The notes under the pieces were generated by a model, which was not told where the DNA came from, did not search any database, and worked only from the letters and a program-made list of their open reading frames with translations. A stretch of DNA of 64,000 bases from Haliclystus octoradiatus (taxonomy: Eukaryota > Cnidaria > Staurozoa > Stauromedusae > Haliclystidae): the NCBI GenBank assembly GCA_916610825.1, contig OU744452.1, forward strand, positions 5,998,021 through 6,062,020, given 5' to 3'. Made by a program: the position numbers and the translations under genes. This document shows, piece after piece, positions 57,463 to 64,000 of this stretch. Position 1 is the first letter of the stretch. Every line of letters begins with the position of its first letter.

Positions 57463-58812
57463 ATGACCAGGGATGCTCCTATGATAATTCATTTAAAAGA
57501 CAATGTCCAACCATTCTGCCAATATTCTAGCAGGAAAATCCCTCTTGCATTTCGGGATAAAGCGCAAAAAGCTCTCAAAATATGGTTGCTGAAGGAATTA
57601 TCAGCCCTATTGGTGACGAACCTGCTATTTGTACCCATCCGATTGTTGTAGTCCCTAAGCCAAATGGGGATGTCCGCATCTGTGTAGACTTAGCCAAATT
57701 GAATTCAAACGTTTTACGTCAAACTTATCCGATGCCATCAGTAAAGGACTCGTTATCTACCTATAAAACAACAGATCGATATTTCACAACTCTAGACGCA
57801 ACACATGGATACTGGCAAATCCCCCTCGATCAAGAGAGCCAACATCTAACAACCTTCATTACCCCCATGGGGTTGCTACAAACTTCTCAGGCCCCTGTGG
57901 GTTTTTTAGGCGCTGGAAATGAGTCAATTGTCGTGGTGACCTTGCTATATCTGGTGTGGAAAACGTAGACGAAGTTGTTGATGACATCTTAATCAGAGAA
58001 CAATCATTTACTGCTCATATTAAACAATTAATTACGCTACTACTACGCTGTCGTGAACACGGCATTACGCTAAATCCTGTTAAATGTAATCTCGCACAGC
58101 AAGAGGTCAAATTCGTCGGGTCATCTTAGGGTATACATGGTATTAAAGTCGATCCTGCAAAATCAAGGCAAGTACTGAATTTTCTAGTCCACGCAATCTA
58201 ACTGATCTACGGTCGTTTCTAGGACTTCCTAACCAGCTCGGTGATTTTACGAGTTGTTTTTCAGCGGCAGCTAAACCTCTACGAAGTCTGTTGACAAAAG
58301 ATCACGTCTTTAATTGGACATCCGAACATGAACTAGCTTTTAAAACTGTCAAGGAAGTATTGTCATCTCCACCAATATTACAACCATTTCAATCAGATCT
58401 ACCCATCATTTTACATACTGATGCATCTCGCTTACATGGACTAGGGTTTTCCCTTTTCAACAAACACCAAATGGCTGCTCACATCTCATTCAAGCTGGTT
58501 CCAGGTTTATGTGAAACTGAATCTCGATATGCGACCATTGAACTAGAAATGCTTGCTATTATTTGGGCTATATTAAAATACAGACATTATTTACTTGGTC
58601 AGCCTAGTTTCATGATCTACACTGACCATAAACCACTAATTTCAATGCTAAATGATTATACATTAGATCAAATTGATAATTCTCGTTTACAGCGTCTCAG
58701 AGAAAAGCCTATGCCATACACTTTTACTGCTGAAATGGAAACAAGGAAAGAATCATTGTTTACCAGACGCTTTATCGCGGGCCCCTGTGGATGGTCCGCC
58801 ACACATAGATGA
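57463..58812 (+). pseudogene. pol: Gypsy-2 reverse transcriptase and RNase H
   Basis: Three frames are needed. The first (from 57463) has the entry segment; the second (57582-57968) has GIISPIGDEPAICTHP, GDVRICVDLAKLN and YFTTLDATHGYWQ with the motif A Asp. A shift near 57900-57960 leads to VVDDILIREQSF with the DD box (about 57970-58000), then a TAG at 58128. RNase H from 58291 has HTDASRLHGLGFSLF, TIELEMLAIIWA and YTDHKPL. A shift near 58770 leads into the integrase frame. Confidence 0.87.
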
Positions 58813-60184
58813 TCCGACTAACCCACTTTACGACCATCCAACTGTGAATTTCATTATTGGATCTCTCATTTCGCCGGAAGAAGCTTTATCATCACACCAT
58901 CTTACAGATCCGTTGCTGGACACATTCAAAACTGCCGCCAATGCTGATGTAGAATATTGTCAACTTCGTACCTTCGTTAATGATGGCTTTCCATCATACA
59001 GAAATAATATACCAACCTTTTTACGTTCGTACTGGGGTTTAAAGGATAATCTATCTCATGATTCAGGACTAATCCTTTTGAATAGTCATCGTATTATTAT
59101 ACCGAAGACGCAAAGGAAATATTTATTACAGCAACTCCACGCATCCCATCAAGGAATTGAACGAACAAAAGGACATGCACAGCAGACCGTATACTGGCCA
59201 GGTCTTAACTCAGATATAACTAACACTGTTACGGCTTGTCATGTCTGTCAAGAACGTCAAGAATCCTTACCAAAAGAGCCCTTTGTGGTTGAACAAACCC
59301 CATCCCACCCATTTGAAGACTGTTCAGCTGACCTAATTAGCCACACTGGCCATTCTTACTTAGTCTACATTGACCGTCTCTCGGGGTGGCCAACTGTCAC
59401 TGCTTGGTACAATCGTGATGCAACAGCAAATGATGTAATTCGACAACTCCGACAGAGATTTGTCGATACCGGAGTTCCGCTGCGAATCCGTTCTGACGGT
59501 GGTCAACAATTTAGTGCTAAAGCCTTTACTGATTATTTAAAAAGGTGGAACGTCTTTCATGCACCATCTACTCTAGAAAATCCACAATCAAATGGTCTCG
59601 CTGAATCTGTTGTAAAAAGTATGAAGGCTCTCATCGTAAAAGCAACCAAAATCGGCCAACTTGAAGATGACACATACCTTTCAGGGCTCTTAGAATTCCG
59701 TAACACCCCACGCAACAACGGCTTATCTCCATCTCAAGTTTTGTATGGTCATCCACTTCGTTCTACTATGGTTCCTGCACACCATAACACTTTCAAACAA
59801 GAATGGCAGCGATCATTTAAAGACGCCGAGCAAGAGGCAAACCTCATCCAAGAGAAGGCCAAAAAATACTTCGTTCAGAAAGCTCACACTTTACCCAAAC
59901 TTAAAATTGGCATGTCAGTGTATATACAAGACTCTAAATCAAAACTCTGAAGTCGTTCTGGTGTAATCGTCGCAGTTGGTCGCTATCGCGATTATTATGT
60001 TAAATTAGCAAGTGGAAGAGTCCTTTGGCGAAACCGTCGGTTACTACGCCCTCTACCGTCGACTACTCTCAACGACGAACCGGTAACAAATACAACAGTT
60101 ACTTTGCATACAACGTAAGGCTCTACAGCATCAGGACGACCAGCCCGTAACATTAAACCATCAAACTATTATGGATTCACTTAA
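58673..60184 (+). pseudogene. int: Gypsy-2 integrase
   Basis: The frame is open to 59950. Zinc-binding region: LHASHQGIERTKGH and ACHVCQERQ. Catalytic core: EDCSADLISHTG (Asp), RIRSDGGQQFSA (Asp), NPQSNGLAESVVK (Glu). FRNTPRNNGLSPSQVLYGHP is typical of Gypsy integrases. TGA at 59948-59950 is in phase with a GPY/F-like end (VIVAVGRYRDYYVKLASGR) that runs on to a stop at 60182-60184 with one more TAA near 60115. Only these late stops separate it from a full-length integrase. Confidence 0.88.
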
Positions 60185-60609
60185 TTTACGTTCTAAACCA
60201 CTCCATCAGATTCAAAACGATTTAAACTATTTAACCAATACCTACTACTCACCATGGTTCTTACAATTTATTATTACAATATTATGGCTACTTCGCAATC
60301 ATTACGTCTAACATCTGGTTATAACAAATATTCTATTACATATGCAGTGATTTACTGTAATATAAATATTTCTCAGGGTATACATAGCTATTAGGAATGT
60401 TAATTTAACACCTATTGCAGTACTGATACTTAATTTTATTTTAAACCATATACGATATCATTTCAACTTAATCCTTATGATCCTTATTATCCGCAATACA
60501 GCAGCTCATACATCAATGTAACTAATTAATCTAATTTTTAAGCATTTCATAACATAGTATACACTTCTATGATTCTATTACTCAGTCCTGTTCATATAAT
60601 TCTCAGAAC

Positions 60610-60619
60610 TTGGGGGAGA
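60610..60619 (+). promoter_or_regulatory. Gypsy-2 polypurine tract
   Basis: TTGGGGGAGA lies directly before the 3' LTR. Confidence 0.75.
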
Positions 60620-60759
60620 TGTAATAATCATATAGTATGGCGTCACTGTCACATGACGCAAGACATATGCAAGAGTATTCTTATTGATCGTTATATATAA
60701 AATATCATTCGCTATCACTGAGTATTGATTTGTCTCATCCTGCATTGTTGCTTATTACA
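60620..60759 (+). repeat. Gypsy-2 3' LTR
   Basis: 140 bp, TGTAATAATCATATAGTATG to GCTTATTACA. It is longer than the 5' copy and differs from it at many positions. Confidence 0.88.
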
Positions 60760-61930
60760 CAGACCGATGGCATTTAACTCGGACACCATGCGCCTGATGC
60801 AAACGCTCCACCCCTAGACCATACCAAAATAGAATAAATGAAGTGATTTTCACAGCTCATAATACAGGTGTGAGTTGTAAATGACGTGCGAATTTGTCTC
60901 ATCTTTAGCTGATGTCGCAGAATTAGAACATTTTAATAAACAACTTTAAAGAATGGAAACAACAAATAACCATGAAAATTATTACCAGACGAATATTTAT
61001 TTCTCACCAATTATACTAGGGGTCTAGCGCAATTTTATGACATACAGTAAATGATGTGAAATTTTCCCTTCGGAGTATCGGAGTTATTGTTGTCGCAGGG
61101 ACAAACTGGTTTAAATAGTCTTTACAATTTATTCCAAATAAAATCATGACGACTAGCTTAGCAGTTTAATGTAATAAATAGCTTCAGAAAACAATATAAA
61201 CAATAAATATACAATACTGTCTTGTCTAAGCCCACAAACATATGATGAATTGTCGGTTTAATAGTTATTACGGTCAAAACACAACAAAAATTATCTTCGA
61301 AGTTTCACCTCAAATTGTGATGTTACAGATCGATTAAAACCTTTCATTATCCATTTCAATTGATGAGAAAAAGAAAACAATTATGCGCGCTATGCTACGA
61401 GTACACCAACATGGCCGCCATCAGAGAATTTTAGTAAAATGTCACCCAAGTGAAAACGCTCCTAACCATGATTCCAAAGGCAACAATGCCAGAATATGAA
61501 CAATAACTCAGTGAAGTTAGACGGATATTGCGCAATCGCTGACGATCGCTGATTGTCTATGTATTGTTTGCGGGCAAAGCAGTCTGCGATTTGCTATTTA
61601 CACAAAAATCTCGCTTCTGTAACCGTGATTTACCAATTTTCCAGACCGATTTCATTTTTCTGCATGATAGAATGGACTCATGGATATTCTGCAACCATGA
61701 GTCAAAAATGAACTGCATTTTGTTTCTGTCCTACAGCAGGATTTGCTATAAACGAGATTGAGAATCAGTGAGCACAACGACGGTCAAACTGGAGCTAATT
61801 TATTATTCAAACTACAGATAGATAGATAACAGGAATTAAAGAAGTTGACGACGTTAATTACAAGTAGAATTACGACTTCACATATACAAGACAGAACAGC
61901 TTGATAATTACATTCACAGTTATAATAAGG

Positions 61931-62041
61931 GATTACATCACTCTTATGAGGGGCCTCGTTTACGATATGGATTTCTCGTTTGTTGTTATTGAACTGGTGG
62001 ATCTAAATTTCGATGGCCTAAGAACAAAGAGTGATGTAATC
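61931..62041. repeat. Short hairpin element
   Basis: GATTACATCACTCTT at 61931-61945 and its perfect inverse at 62027-62041 bound 111 bp. No target duplication is visible. Confidence 0.6.
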
Positions 62042-62940
62042 ATTTTAATATTCATGTAACATAACCTTTGTCTGGAACATCAATTGGCTCTCATCAATTT
62101 CCACACAACAATGACTTGTTTTCTAATTTAATGGTTCATTGATTTTTGATTAAATACAATTTGAATGAAATTCTTACGAATATCATTTCAAATTATAAAG
62201 CGAAGAATTCAATATAATTGTTTTTCCAACATGTTTGCAATATTAAAAATACTAGCTATGAGTGTAGTCCATAATGGACCTTCTATGATAAAACTTTCAG
62301 ATCACTTATAATTAAACAATTGACTAAGCTGACTATCACTGTATAATACGGAGTATGAACTCTGGAGGAGAACATGAGACACAATACGCATTGAAACGAT
62401 GTAGCATTAATCAATACATCTTAATCATTCCTTTAATAAAAATTTAATTTATTTCACATCAATTGAGTCGATTGAAATGTATAATTTAACGTAGCTTTGT
62501 CTACATAGAAAAACTTTATTTTATGTGTTGAAAGGAAGCCAGAACACATTAATTATTATAAATTACAAATACTCAGTCAAATTTCGAAATCTGAAACTAT
62601 CCATAAAAAATCACTTCAAATCCGATCAGATCCGAAGACCTAAAATATTAACCCGAATCTGACCCGACACGATCGGATCGCGTTCGGTTCGAATTCATAA
62701 ATCTTTATTGCAATATATACAACACTAATGTGGTGTTCACAAAATAACGCCGTCAAGGTGTGGCCGGTCAAACTCGTGGCATTGCATGCAATATACTCAG
62801 CATTAAATTAATTTAGCTTCGACAAAACACATGGTCCACTAATTTCTGTTATTAACATGATCAAGCGATATCTTTTGTTAATTAACAATGATTTACTGCT
62901 TCATATTAAAAAAAAAATCAGAAAAATCGTTGATAAAAAC

Positions 62941-63011
62941 TGCCGAATGGCAGATTTGAACTTACGACCCTGATTTTGTAATACCAGAGCATTAACCAAT
63001 GAGCCAACCCC
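62941..63011 (-). repeat. tRNA-like sequence, probable SINE head
   Basis: The minus strand reads GGGGTTGGCTCATTGGTTAA (A-box-like) and GTAAGTTCAAATCTGCC (B-box-like) at tRNA spacing. The acceptor stem does not pair. Confidence 0.4.
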
Positions 63012-63350
63012 TTACATACTGTTGTACGCGCCTTGACTGTACTAATCAACAAACCTATTGCTTCGACAACGTATTACTGAACAAGGCGACAGCGCGTGTA
63101 TTGATTTCAAACTATATATATAATCTGATAATATTATGATATGATAGTATATGAGCCTATATATTTTTGATCTTTGCAATCTCAGCAAGTAGGCCTGTGA
63201 TTTTCATGGCAGTCTATCAAAATACTAAGAGTTCGTTGAAAATAAAATTTTAAAAGTAAACAAAAGATGTGAAATGTTGAACTCATAGTGCTTCTTGTTA
63301 TCAAATTTTCCAGACTAATAGCATCAACATTCTTTTAAAAGGAAATAAAA

Positions 63351-63942
63351 TTCTATAATAAATCGCTATACTAATTCGATATTGATATTATGTTACATCT
63401 TGTTGTCAATATTTCTACGCGCTATTTATAATACATTACAGATGTCGAATGAAAGGAAAGACGATTATGAATAAATTAATTATTTTGATAGAAAAACGAA
63501 AACAACTCATTTTGCCAGATTCGTGATATGCATATTTATTCAGAATTTATTGAAACGGACGCGATGGTTTATAGAGTGGAAATGTTTAGTGCAGCTTCAA
63601 AGATATAAAATACCATAGCCGATGGTAATATTTAAATGCTCATGTTATGATGTCTGACGAAAAGGATAATTTACTATGTAGAAAATGAATCTACTTTACC
63701 ATGCATTTGATTACGATATGAAATGATCATTTTTGTCAGAATTATTTCGAATAAAAGACAATCTTTATTTTATTCTTATCGGGCGTACATTCTCCTTCGA
63801 TAAAATATGGTTGTTAACTTACTATTGATTGGTGTATTAACTCAGAGAACCCGCTATTATGTATTTAAATGTTGTTCGGAGATTATGCCGCTCGTATAGT
63901 TTTTATTTGGATCTCATTTGGAAAATGGTAAGTTTTATTTTA
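63351..63942 (+). repeat. Long direct repeat, copy 2
   Basis: Partner of 53994-54551 in the same orientation. It has an extra stretch of about 45 bp (near 63813-63860) and shares the final GAAAATGGTAAGTT. Confidence 0.85.
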
Positions 63943-64000
63943 ATAAATATTGTTTGCTATGATCGATTATTTCGTGCAACCTTTTCACTTTTTATTTTTG

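Larger units (their letters stand above)
55556..60759 (+). mobile_element. Gypsy-2: Ty3/Gypsy LTR retrotransposon with perfect 5-bp duplication
   Basis: CAGAC occurs at 55551-55555 and 60760-60764, directly outside the LTRs. The 5.2-kb element has gag, protease, RT, RNase H and integrase in Ty3/Gypsy order. The LTRs are diverged and the left one lacks about 35 bp, so the insertion is older than Gypsy-1. The coding region has many stops and shifts. Confidence 0.93.
60765..63350. other. AT-rich stretch without supported gene
   Basis: The frame 61564-61761 has no motif. Only the hairpin at 61931 and the tRNA-like sequence at 62941 stand out. At 62620-62695 CGATC and CCGA words recur. Confidence 0.45.

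Overview
The window is AT-rich eukaryotic DNA from an invertebrate metazoan. It is a transposon graveyard with almost no host coding sequence. The spliced SWIM exon, the GT-AG introns, the mix of Ty3/Gypsy, BEL/Pao and APE-type LINE elements, a THAP/DDE transposon with a YqaJ-type nuclease, and a LINE carrying a 2A peptide all fit a marine invertebrate (tunicate, hemichordate, cnidarian or mollusc). The sequence does not allow a finer assignment. Nothing here is bacterial or viral in layout.

Layout. 0-1 kb: decayed LINE reverse transcriptase on the minus strand. 4.4-4.8 kb: three copies of a 134-bp tandem repeat. 6.69-7.61 kb: non-autonomous DNA transposon with 9-bp target duplications. 8.41-12.85 kb: complete Ty3/Gypsy element (Gypsy-1) with two 178-bp LTRs. 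12.9-16.2 kb: small hairpin elements. 16.5-17.65 kb: an intact 377-codon minus-strand gene with two copies of an unrecognised tryptophan-rich domain, the best candidate here for undescribed biology. 17.74-19.18 kb: a cluster of transposon ends and a second 9-bp-duplication element, itself holding a small TTAA hairpin element. 20.0-20.8 kb: piece of a conserved but uncharacterised metazoan protein family. 23-25 kb: MITE ends and degenerate repeats. 29.7-32.7 kb: minisatellite, a tRNA-like sequence, a satellite with two unit lengths and a small element with 8-bp duplications.

34.3-50.0 kb is a three-layer nest. A BEL/Pao retrotransposon sits against LINE fragments. Its 5' LTR was later split twice: by a 4.1-kb ISL2EU-like DNA transposon (SAP-SWIM-YqaJ nuclease on the plus strand, THAP-DDE transposase on the minus strand) and by a 4.5-kb LINE with an N-terminal 2A peptide and a GAT-repeat tail. 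The 3' LTR keeps both empty target sites, so both insertions can be read directly. 50-52 kb holds a LINE scrap and a second, inverted BEL remnant. 53.06-53.74 kb is a hAT-like MITE. 55.56-60.76 kb is a second Ty3/Gypsy element (Gypsy-2) with a perfect 5-bp duplication, lying between two copies of a repeat of about 560-590 bp.

The element genes are all broken. Gypsy-1 and the DNA transposon mostly carry single-base frameshifts, several in or beside runs of A, while their repeats are nearly identical. BEL and the LINE carry mainly in-frame stops at positions where tryptophan is expected. No gene in the window looks both mobile and fully competent. The only long intact reading frame is the 377-residue one.
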